From the NCBI GenBank assembly GCA_003049465.1, contig PYSS01000025.1:62001-126000 (forward strand): a stretch of DNA of 64,000 bases, read 5' to 3'. Position 1 is the first letter of the stretch. Each line of letters begins with the position of its first letter. The notes beneath the pieces are model-generated. The model was not told where the DNA came from. It was given only the letters and a program-made list of their open reading frames with translations, and searched no databases. The stretch is from Magnaporthiopsis rhizophila (Eukaryota > Ascomycota > Sordariomycetes > Magnaporthales > Magnaporthaceae). Made by a program: the position numbers and the translations under genes. Shown here piece after piece: positions 45,096 to 54,146 of the stretch.

Positions 45096-47063
45096 TCAGA
45101 AGCTTTGTATATTGTCCAAGTCATCCAAATCAGTCAGTGGGTGATCCCACCATGCCCTGGCGAGTGGATCGACGTCGCTGTGTTGTCGCCGCCATCGAAG
45201 CAGTAACGCGGCGATCTCGCGAGTCTCACTCGACAGCGCGTACCAGGAGCGCGCTTCCGCGTTAAGTACCCTTTGGCAGTAGGATAAGAGAGGCTCTCGT
45301 GAGTGTCCTCCATAGTCACGCTTTGCTTGCCTTGAGAAACGGCTCCAAAGATCGGCGCTCTCGTCGCCTGGGAGACACGCGCGGGGATTCTTGGCCCTTT
45401 CGAGCCCCCAGAGGTTTACAGCAACATGAACAAGACCTCGATACAGGGCGTAGGCAATGACTGTTCTGCCCTGATATGTGAACTCCAGGTCCAGCTCTTG
45501 CCCATGCTCCCCTGTAACAAGATCTTGAAGAATTTTGGCTGAGCTGGGGTAGTGCTGGATAAGAATGTGCAGTATCGGATCGGGCCTTTTTGGCCCTCCA
45601 ACGTTGACGTACGGGAGCCGCGTGTGGGTGATATACTCCGCGAGATCAGGACTCGCCCTGCCTTGCAGCGCCCAGGATAGAAGTTGCCCCCAGATGCTTA
45701 ACCCCCCGTCTTCCTCGTCTCCCTCGTTGTGCCCGCCGGACATCTCGTCCTGCAGCTGATCGTCGTAGCCTCCAGACACCCTGTCCAGCCGCCGAACAAG
45801 ATCTTGAAGAATTTCGGCTGAGCTGGGGTAATGCTGGATAAGAATGTGCAGTATCGGATCGGGCCTTTTTGGCCCTCCAACATCGACGCACGGGAGCCAC
45901 GTGTGGATGATATGCTTCGCGAGAGCATCACTCGCGTGGTCTTGCAGCGCCCAGGATAGAAGTTGCCCCCAGATGCTTAACCTCCCGTCTTCCTCGCTGT
46001 GCCTGCCAGATACTATGTCCAGCAGCTGATCGACGGTCCACCTGGGAAACTCGGCATACGAAGGCACAGGGTGGTCTCCAGAGACGAGAAAGCGCAAAAC
46101 GCCCTGCACCGCTTCCTCCTCGTCACATTGGTAGTCGGGCAGAATCGCGCTGGACTCGCTCGTGTCGGAAGATACACTGAGGAGAGCGTAGATTCGATCT
46201 CGGGGACGCGAGGCTTCGCTGCCCACAAACTTTTGAAGAATCGTGTAAAGGTCCCGCTTTGCCTCCCACCATGATATGCCGCTTTTGCGAAGAGGCCCCG
46301 GCATCACATCCAACAGCGCTTGAGCCCGTGGAGGCACATCCTCGCCCATAAGGCTCGGTATGAGAGCGAAGGCCGAGGTAGATACTGACAGGTGTCCGCA
46401 AACGATCTCTGCCCGTTGCGCGAGAGCCACCTCCTGAATCACCCAGACGCGGCTGAACCACGGTTGGTGAAGAAGTCGATAAAGCTCTCCCCTTCGCGCA
46501 TGCCAGAGTTCATATGTTGCCGCGCCCCTGGTCTCGTGCAACATATCTTCTTCCCAGACCTGCCGCCAGAGCTCCAAGGAGCTCTGTCCCTTGGCCAGCT
46601 GTCGCTGCACCGCTCGCTCGTGGAAGTCCTTGACCAGGCCAAAAAGGAAATGCGTTTCCGGGCTCTGGGGACCCAGCCAGACGAGAGTCCTTTCAGCTGA
46701 GCTGTAAACAGTGCCCATTTGGCCGACCTGGTGGCCCTGCTCCTCGCCGTTGGATTGGTCGATGCAGATAGCATCAACCCACAGAAACCTCGGCGAATTT
46801 TCATAACGAAGATGCTGTAAAGCCGCGTGCAGATTCTCGGTGACCGGGAACCGTTTCCCGTCGATATAGATGGTTTCGGATGTTTCACTGGACCCCCAGG
46901 TGTACGAAAGTGCTTCGTACTCGATGTGAATACATTGATCCTTTTCCAGGAGGGACTGGTACATGCTGCATTTGATTGGGCTGCAGAAGGGGCCTGCCAA
47001 AAGATGCAGCAGCCTGATGGCCTTCTTCGACAAGTCAATTGGTTCGTGTCGATACAGTTCCAT
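45096..47063 (-). CDS. HET-domain protein with internal tandem duplication
   Basis: Single exon, 655 aa from ATG 47063 (MELYRHEPIDLSKKAIRLLH). HET core: YEALSYTWGSS (about 49-59), FLWVDAICIDQSNGEEQ, VYSSAERTLVWLG, then WFSRVWVIQEV and RDRIYALLSVSS, all canonical. This is the classical HET-6/het-like arrangement. The C-terminal region has two copies of a 93-residue unit (LSIWGQLLSWALQ, GGPKRPDPILHILIQHYPSS, AKILQDLV); see the repeat entry. An open frame extends 51 codons upstream of the chosen ATG but reads as leader. It points toward the 2EXR gene, so the two are convergent. Likely role: trigger of incompatibility-type cell death; the trigger partner is unknown. Confidence 0.88.
   Translation of the reverse strand: MELYRHEPIDLSKKAIRLLHLLAGPFCSPIKCSMYQSLLEKDQCIHIEYEALSYTWGSSETSETIYIDGKRFPVTENLHAALQHLRYENSPRFLWVDAICIDQSNGEEQGHQVGQMGTVYSSAERTLVWLGPQSPETHFLFGLVKDFHERAVQRQLAKGQSSLELWRQVWEEDMLHETRGAATYELWHARRGELYRLLHQPWFSRVWVIQEVALAQRAEIVCGHLSVSTSAFALIPSLMGEDVPPRAQALLDVMPGPLRKSGISWWEAKRDLYTILQKFVGSEASRPRDRIYALLSVSSDTSESSAILPDYQCDEEEAVQGVLRFLVSGDHPVPSYAEFPRWTVDQLLDIVSGRHSEEDGRLSIWGQLLSWALQDHASDALAKHIIHTWLPCVDVGGPKRPDPILHILIQHYPSSAEILQDLVRRLDRVSGGYDDQLQDEMSGGHNEGDEEDGGLSIWGQLLSWALQGRASPDLAEYITHTRLPYVNVGGPKRPDPILHILIQHYPSSAKILQDLVTGEHGQELDLEFTYQGRTVIAYALYRGLVHVAVNLWGLERAKNPRACLPGDESADLWSRFSRQAKRDYGGHSREPLLSYCQRVLNAEARSWYALSSETREIAALLLRWRRQHSDVDPLARAWWDHPLTDLDDLDNIQSF
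45517..45996 (-). repeat. 279-bp in-frame tandem duplication inside the HET gene
   Basis: Segments 45517-45717 and 45796-45996 match nearly base for base at an offset of 279 bp (93 codons). They encode residues about 356-422 and 449-515. Between the copies is an acidic, Gly-rich spacer (SGGYDDQLQDEMSGG). Confidence 0.92.
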
Positions 47064-48029
47064 TTTGAAAACAAAGGAGAGTAAGATGACCGCTGCGATT
47101 CGATTAGGTGGTGGTGATGGACGTGATGGCAAATAAGAGATGGTGATGTTTGTGGAATGGCCCCGAGACGAGAGGAGTTGAGGAGGGGAGGGGTTTAAGA
47201 AGTATGAATGCCACACACTGGCTGTGCTGACGTTGCACCTATCAGCTCGATGTCAAGTACACCCTTCCGTTAAGAGGACAGGCAGGTTCTGTCCTTAGCT
47301 TGCATATGGAATGACCATTGCGTTTTGCCTGACAGCAGCTACTGGCTCGGTGCAAGGCGTACATAGTGTGGCTTGGGGGCTTAACCGCATGGGCACCTAG
47401 GCATCCAATCCACTGCCTCAAGTGTCGGTAGATGCCTACCGCCGAAAGAGGGCCCAATTTCCTCCTTGTGTGCTGATTGTGAATGGCTGATCGAAGGTGA
47501 TTTGCGGACAGGCATCCAATGGCAAAGTGAAGGGATGGTTCTCGTTCTGAACGCCCAGGTACCATCAGGGAAATATGTGATTCCATGGTCCGAAGGGTTT
47601 CTGGCCGCGGGCGCTGGCGACAAGACGAGAGCACGAAGAGCAGCTAATCATTTCGTTAGTATACATGGGAATAGAGTGCTTACGGACACTCCAGAAGCAC
47701 AATTTATCCGAAATCCAGTCGGCTTTGATCACCTCCAAGCAACAACCCCACGACAGCAGTTAGGGGACCACAACAGTGCCAAAGCTGACATACCCTAGTA
47801 TGACGGACCATATGTACAATAGTGGGCAAAAAAAAAAAACGCAAATCCGTGCATGGGCCACACTCACCACCACCATACCACTTTATTTCAAAAGGGCCGC
47901 ATTTGATCAATAATAAAGCTATTCGCATTATAGTACGCCAATACTTGGTATACCAACCCCGGGCCTGGTAAAGGGCCTCAATCATACCGGGCATAGAAAT
48001 CTATGTGGGTGGCCCATGCACGGATTTGC

Positions 48030-48063
<34 letters not shown>

Positions 48064-48493
48064 CNNNNNNNNNNNNNNNNNNNNNNNNNNNNNNNNNNNN
48101 NNNNNNNNNNNNNNNNNNNNNNNNNNNNNNNNNNNNNNNNNNNNNNNNTGTTTTTTTTTTTTTTTTTTTTTCACACTACTGTATGCATGGCACGAACTAA
48201 TCTATACCAAGCAACAATCCCCAGGGCATCATCAAACCACGGTCCACACAACAGCCTCGTCCCGGAATATGCCTTGATTCACACCTAGTAATACCTATAT
48301 AGATGCACTCGACGCAAGAAAAAAAGAAAAGTATACCCAAGCGCCGAAAATCCGATATAATACTCCGGATCACATGATATTTTGTTGAGGTAAATGCCCC
48401 TGGAAAAGTAGCGGTAGAGAAGTGAAATAAAAACGCAAAGGCGGAAAACCCAGCACAGCTGTTTGAGAGGGAGTTTGCATATATCATTATGGT
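47064..48493. other. Intergenic with inverted repeat and assembly gap
   Basis: Leader and promoter of the HET gene on the left, 3' end of the MARVEL locus on the right. No gene recognised. CGCAAATCCGTGCATGGGCC occurs at about 47840 after an A-run, and its reverse complement with a T-run at about 48011-48064, about 150 bp apart. N run 48065-48148 interrupts the T-tract, which resumes to 48170. Confidence 0.6.
48011..48170. repeat. Poly-T tract with 84-N gap, arm of an inverted repeat
   Basis: T from 48031 to 48063, one C, N from 48065 to 48148, then TG and T to 48170. The 20-odd bases just before the T-run are the reverse complement of sequence at 47840-47861, which itself follows an A-run (47829-47839). 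The arms could form a hairpin about 190 bp long or mark terminal repeats of a small element; a local assembly artefact is also possible. Confidence 0.6.
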
Positions 48494-48955
48494 TCAGATC
48501 AACACCCTCGATCCCCGCCTCACGTCGAAACCGTTGCCGCCAAGGTACGGAGACACGGACCGGGAAGAGTTGGGCTTGAGCGTACGCTCCAGCTTGTGCG
48601 GCGACGTCTTCTTTTTCTTTTTCTTGTTGTTTTTGTCGTCGTCGTCGCCGCCGGTTGTCGCTGCAGGCTTTTTGTCCTTGTCATCCTTGCCCTGGTCGTC
48701 TTTGGGGTCGATGTCGCTGTCGCTGTTGTCGCTGTGGTCATCCGCCAGGTCCGTGTACCGCAGGCTGGCGCCGCCCTTGGTGATGCTCCCGCCGCCGATG
48801 CTGTTGTGCCTCTTGTCGAGATTGTCGCCGATGAACTCACCCATCTCGGTGTCGGCCCACCCGACGCTCTTCCTGCGCCAGGGCAGGTCGAAGAAGGAAG
48901 GTTGGTACGACAGCGAGGGGGGCATCATGGCGACGGCGGCGCTGAGCGGGTCCAT
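48494..48955 (-). CDS. ORF2 overlapping the MARVEL stop codon (TAATG), unknown function
   Basis: 153-aa frame whose ATG (48955-48953) shares its A with the TAA stop of the MARVEL gene (48957-48955). The product starts MDPLSAAVAMMPPSLSYQPS, continues FFDLPWRRKSVGWADTEMGE and ends in an acidic (DDHSDNSDSDIDPKDD) then lysine-rich tail. No known domain. Three explanations: a second cistron translated by reinitiation at the overlapping stop-start; an alternative C-terminus of the MARVEL protein reached by a splice or frameshift I cannot see; or a chance frame. The first 60 residues do not look random (no low complexity, a block of aromatic and charged residues), which argues for coding. Confidence 0.45.
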   Translation of the reverse strand: MDPLSAAVAMMPPSLSYQPSFFDLPWRRKSVGWADTEMGEFIGDNLDKRHNSIGGGSITKGGASLRYTDLADDHSDNSDSDIDPKDDQGKDDKDKKPAATTGGDDDDKNNKKKKKKTSPHKLERTLKPNSSRSVSPYLGGNGFDVRRGSRVLI

Positions 48956-49669
48956 TAGGCCACGGAATCGTTCTTCTTCTCCAGGGACGGGCCCGCGCCC
49001 CCCGACGGCTGCGGCTGGGTCTGAGACATGGCGCCGCTGCCGCTGCTGCGCCGCCCGAAACCCCCCAAGCTCAGGCCGCCTCCGTTCCGGAAGTGCGCCA
49101 TGGCGGTCAGGCCGAGCGAGGCCGACCAGAGGAGCCAGAGGAAGGACGAGAAGGTGGCCGAGGCCCGGGCGGAGCCGCACACGCTGCCGCGGCAGAAGAC
49201 GAGGCCGTTGATGAAGACGGCCAGGGCGATGAAGCCCGAGAAGAAGAAGATGACGTTGATGGCCTCTACGGCCAGAGCAGCGATGGGGTGGGCAGCTGTT
49301 GTGTTTGACCACATTAATGTTAGTCTGTATGTCCACAAGCAATCTCTTTCTTCTTTTTTTCTTCGGAATATGGACGTGTTCTGTTCCAACTGACCTCTCG
49401 GAAAGAACCTCTGGGAGCCCTCCAGGTAGGCAATGGAGAGAATGGACAAGACGGCCGAAAAGATCTGGAAGTTGATCTGTGACGGCGACTCCGTGAGGGT
49501 GTCGAAGTGGTACCAGTTGGCAACTGTTGGCTTTATGTTAGCAACCCGGATCTCCTTCATCCGAGCAAGCCATGGTCCATAGAGACGACGTACCATATCC
49601 TGACAATCCCATCACTATGATGGAAAATACGGCCTGAGTGGCCCGAATCGGGAGGATGAGACTAATCAT
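48955..49669 (-). CDS. MARVEL-domain integral membrane protein
   Basis: Predicted exons 49669-49594, 49523-49395, 49295-48955 (introns 70 and 99 nt), 181 aa with four membrane helices. The start MISLILPIRATQAVFSIIVM, the splice-joined GYVANWYHFDTLTESPSQIN and the second helix FQIFSAVLSILSIAYLEGSQ fit the fungal MARVEL (Nce102-like) family. Helices 3 and 4 follow: VEAINVIFFFSGFIALAVFI and FSSFLWLLWSASLGLTAM. A short Gly/Ser/Gln-rich cytosolic tail ends KKNDSVA. Such proteins organise plasma-membrane domains or vesicle traffic. Its stop overlaps the start of ORF2. The upstream region (49670 on) is long and gene-poor. Confidence 0.82.
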
Positions 49670-52600
49670 TGTGACGACTCTCCCTCTGGCTGACTTGGGA
49701 TCTCTCGTTCCTTGAGTCCGTGAAGTATGATATTAGAGAATAGGGATGAAGATGGGTTCGGCTTTTAGTGATCCGATGAGCGTCAAGCGGCGGAATCCAG
49801 TATAAAAACACATTCAACGAAGAAAAAGGGACAAACAAGCTGCAGGCTAGTGCGCTCTGTAGATGAGGAAGGAGAAAAAGGGGTGGAAGCCGGCAGAGGC
49901 GGGCGGACAGGTGGAGGGAGGGAACGAAGAAGAGGGTAAAAAGGAAACACGGCCAAGCACCTTCTCGTTCATGCAGCAAAGGGGAAAAAAAAAAGAGGGA
50001 GCAGGAGGACGAGGAGATGGGCGGGAAGGAAAGTGTTTATGCTTGGCCGCTGGAGTCTGTTTCCCATTGATGGATGGGATGGCCCTTCTCCCCGAGCGAC
50101 TCGCGCGTCGTCGTTCTTCGCCCAGCACCCCCCTACCTACGTTTGGGCCGCCGGGCGCCTCTTTTCCCTTCCCTTCTCTTTCCCATGGCTGGTTCCTTGT
50201 TCCCCGTCCTTCTTGGGTGTGTGGACCGCGCAATGCCTTACCTCTCGCCATGCAGCCGCCGTGCGTGGGAACTTTTTGGGTTTCTGAAGCCTATCTGAAA
50301 CGGGGATGCCGGGATGTTGGTCGTCGGCAGCCGACTGTGATGCCGGATGTAACAGGGGTGAATGCATGCTCTTGGCGGCAGTGCTTGGGCTTCCGCTGCC
50401 GTTGCCGGCGTTGGCCCTCTGGCGGCCTTGCCCATGCCGGCCCTCTGAGAATGGGGAAAACGTCCTGGGGCTGAGAGTGTGATCGATGGCGTCTGGGCCA
50501 GCTTCCATCCTCCGCAAAACTTTCTGCGAGGCGCTTGGCGTTGTGATCACCCGTTTTCCGTTTTTCCAGTTTCCGCCGGCTTAAGGGAAACAAAGGGAAA
50601 TGGGAGCATGCCTCGTGCTCGGCCAGAGCGGGCCGCGCAAGCAAAAGAGATTAACAGGCCTCCTATTCAAGCATTTTCGGATGGTTTGCCTCTTGTCAGA
50701 ACGCAGCCAAGAGTTGCTTTTTTTGCTCTGCTCTGCCTGGCGCGGCTCCATCCAAGACCCAGAGTGCCAAGACGTTGCCTTGGAGTCAGGCCGCCGAAGG
50801 GGCAAATGCGACGTGCTTCAGCGCGGGCGAGGGCTCTGCACGGACGGCAAGTCGAGGGAGGCGTTGCGGCGAGAACAGAAAATTGATGGATCTGCATCGC
50901 GGGCGGCGGTCTTGGCGCTGCGTTTCCGAGTTTCCGCACGCAGCCACTGGCTGAAGCGGGTTGGTCCACTAGCGAACACGGGCCTTGCAGGAGGGCCTGC
51001 TCCAGGACCGCACGTCGCCGAGACCATCCAGTCCGTTGCAGATCTCATCGGCTTGGCGAGAAGCTTGGGTTTTTTTTTTCTTCTTGGAGCGACAGAGCCC
51101 CAAGCTACCAATAGCTTCAGACACATAAGTGGCACCGTTAGGTGCTGTCTACAAATCACAGTCAGGAAAAAAGGAGAGAAGAAAGTGATTGATGCAAAAA
51201 GCAAGAAGCTCGATCCCCATTCCCTCGGCTGCACTTACTCTTCGTCGGCAGCCCCCATGTCATGTCGGATATGTCCTCCATAGCAACCACCAGAAATCTA
51301 CGGGCTCACGCACCTCTCGCCCATGAGTTGAGTGCCGCCATGCACAGGACGCTCGGGCAGAGCCGCAGATGCCGGTAGAAAAGGCGGAAGGCGGCAAGTT
51401 ACTTTCTTCGACCAAGTCAGGAGAAATCATCTCGACCCTGCCGAGACGGTCTAGCCTCTCATTGCCCTCATTCTCGACCTTCCATCTCACCTCCGATAAG
51501 ACGATGGGGCTCGTCAGGGGCGAAATGCATCTGCAAAGGGCGGGAAGAGGCTCGAGGGTCGGCTCGACTTGTCCCTTGCTGGCCGACGAATTGGAGCTCT
51601 CATCACATCGTCGTATACCATATCGCCGCCAAGCCGCTTCATTACCATCCACGATGGCCACCCTCCCCAGCGGCGAGATTCGCGACGGTGCTTCCGCTCG
51701 GATGCCCATCCGTGGCGAGTGACGAAGGGCAAGAAACACTGATCGGAGTCTTGGCAGTCTCCAATTGTGTCAGGTCCTTGGCATGGGGGTCCCTGGCCGC
51801 TTCACGCCCGAGGAAGAGGCCCGTTTCGAGACCCCCGCCTACACTACCGGCAGTGGGGCCCCTCATGTTTCCATCCTGTGCAGCAATGGAACCTCCAAGT
51901 CGGATTAGGAAAGAAATGGCATGGCGGAGAGATCCCCGGCGGACTTGGACAGGGCACATTGGGAAACCAGCATTTTGCCCGTTGGGGCTTTTTCCATTTG
52001 TCGTGGAAATGCCCATGTTTTCGTTTCCATAGATAACGGGCAGGCAGGCGCAAGGACGCCAAAGCACAACCGTCCCATGCTCACCCGTCTAGACCCCAAC
52101 AATAATAGCTCCTGTTAGGCGTCTGATCTCGCGAGCCACGTCAGTTGCCCGACAGGCTTTGACTGGGAGCATTCCGTCCCGTACTGCTTCTTTTCTGGGA
52201 ATCGCCCGGATGGTGCCCGTGCACCCTCTCCGTCCGCACGCAGGAGTCTCAGGCTGTCTCCTGCAGTTAGGGATGAGTGGTTTTATGTTGCATGCTCTGG
52301 TACCCACACCCGAATTCTGGGGGCGAGCTGCCGGGAACAAAGAGTCGCTGGCGAGCACAGCAGAGCTCGGTTGCGCTCGAATCCCGGCGCCACCACAATA
52401 GAAACGCTTTGCAGCCAAGAGATGCCGACACGGGATTCTGCTAGAGCTCCACGACATCTCGAGCAAATGTGTCTTCTCCGGGGAGGAATCTCGCGGTTTC
52501 CATGAGAATGGAGTCCCTTGCCATGCCACACCTGTCGCCAAGCGCATTTTGCCGCTGTTCGATGACAGCCCAGCCAGACAGTGGCAGACGGCGGCATTGT

Positions 52601-54146
52601 TTTGCGTGCAAGCGGGGGGGTCTGCCACAGGCGGCCGTTCTCTCTCCCAGAACGCAATGACATGCCGAATAGAACTGGCGCGTTGCTTGCCGAACGGCAC
52701 GACACGTCCAGGCTTATAGCTTATATTAGCGCCATTGTCAAGCGCCGTACACCATGGAGTTGGCCACGTTTCCACGCGGCAGTATAAGTTTGCGGACAAG
52801 AAAAAAAAGCTAAAAATCCTCTTCGCCAGTCAGTCCAGCTTCGACGGAAAAGATACCATCGGATCAATCGTCCATTCCAACCTGACAGCTCTCTTTTCTC
52901 TCCCAAAGTGGACGGTTTAGGAAACTAGTTTGATGCTCTATGTAAGAGTGGACGTCCAAGTAAGGTATTAGCGATGCTGCGCCCACTACGCCGTCGAAGC
53001 CTTTCGAGATGAATTTTGATCCCAACCATGGCGCGGACGAAGGGCTCGTCGTCGATGAGACAGCCTGCTTTGGCGCCTCAGGCATTCTCAGCCACACCCC
53101 AGGTGAAGTCTTCATTTTTCCTCCGAAATGACCTCGGCTGTGGCGCGCCGCGGACGGACACGGATTCTCGAGTCAATCCGCGAGCAGTAGGCGTGGTCAC
53201 ATGCCAACGGCTCCAGGCGGATCGTGGCCCCAAATTCGGCAATGGCCTGCATCTCGGGGATCCGAAAAGCTGACGCTGATTGGCTCCCCCATCTTTGTGA
53301 AGTCGCCAAGGCTGGGGTTGAGGTCATTTGTCGGGAATCTGGCTGCGGAGAATGAAGGTGCCACGACGCAAAAGCCGTTGAGCGAATGCTTCTGCAGCAC
53401 AACATCTGGAGACTCGATCAATACCTGTGGCGACTGCATGTTGTGTATAGTGTTTCGCACTGGCGAGGCGAGGCACGGTCAGCTCGAAAGGTTGTGGGAC
53501 AGATTAGGGCAGGTGAAGAAACCAGACATGTCCAAAAGGAAACGAGCGAGGAAGATGAGATGGGAAACACATCACCCACGCCGCAATGGGAGATCTTGTT
53601 ACAGCCGCCGGGAGGACCCTCATGAACAGCCATATTCTGAACAACTAACGGTCCGTCAACAGCGCAATTGGCTGCGCCGCCTCTGGTTACACAAGCAATC
53701 ACCAATTGAGCGGATCTGTGTTGTTACCACTGAGCTGTGAAAAACTGCCCCGAGCCGAGGTCCAGCGCTGTGGGGCGCATCGCCCTCATCACCCCTGCTC
53801 CCCTCCTTTTCAGCTCCAATGCCACCAGAGGTGCGACAGTCGCTGGACCTTGGCGACAATTGCCTTCAAATCGGACTCCTTTGTGTGGCTGGCCTCGGAA
53901 AACCATTGCTTACCATTGAGCACTTGCGCATTCCCTTTTGTGCTGGCTTCCCTCTTGGTTCATTTCTCCTCCTCACCTCCAGCCATCGGCCAGGCACCCC
54001 CTAGACTTCCTGGATAACGCGACGAGTCGCGATCCTCACTTCCACTTGCGCCAGCGCATCCGTCTCACCACTATCCGACCGTTCCCCTCGAGCCAAACAA
54101 CACGATACAAAGGCGACTCCTCAGCGGACACCCCCGAACAAAAACC
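49670..54146. other. Large gene-poor stretch
   Basis: About 4.5 kb between the MARVEL gene (-) and the acyl-CoA synthetase gene (+). Many overlapping short frames on both strands, none with a recognisable domain; the longest is a 236-codon minus frame at 52089-52799 that I do not believe. Both ends look like promoters: C/T-rich leader on the right (about 53930-54146) and G/A-rich (C/T on minus) on the left (49860-50030). A T-run lies at 51069-51078. Unannotated non-coding RNA or a fast-evolving gene cannot be excluded. Confidence 0.4.

Noticed and set aside
52360..52402. CTCGAATCCCGGCGCCACCA resembling the 3' end of a tRNA
   Set aside because: No A-box or acceptor-stem partner is found 60-90 bases upstream, and the T-stem is not complementary.
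52089..52799. 236-codon minus-strand frame in the gene-poor region
   Set aside because: No domain, no convincing start context, and equally long frames overlap on other frames; random open frame in GC-rich DNA.
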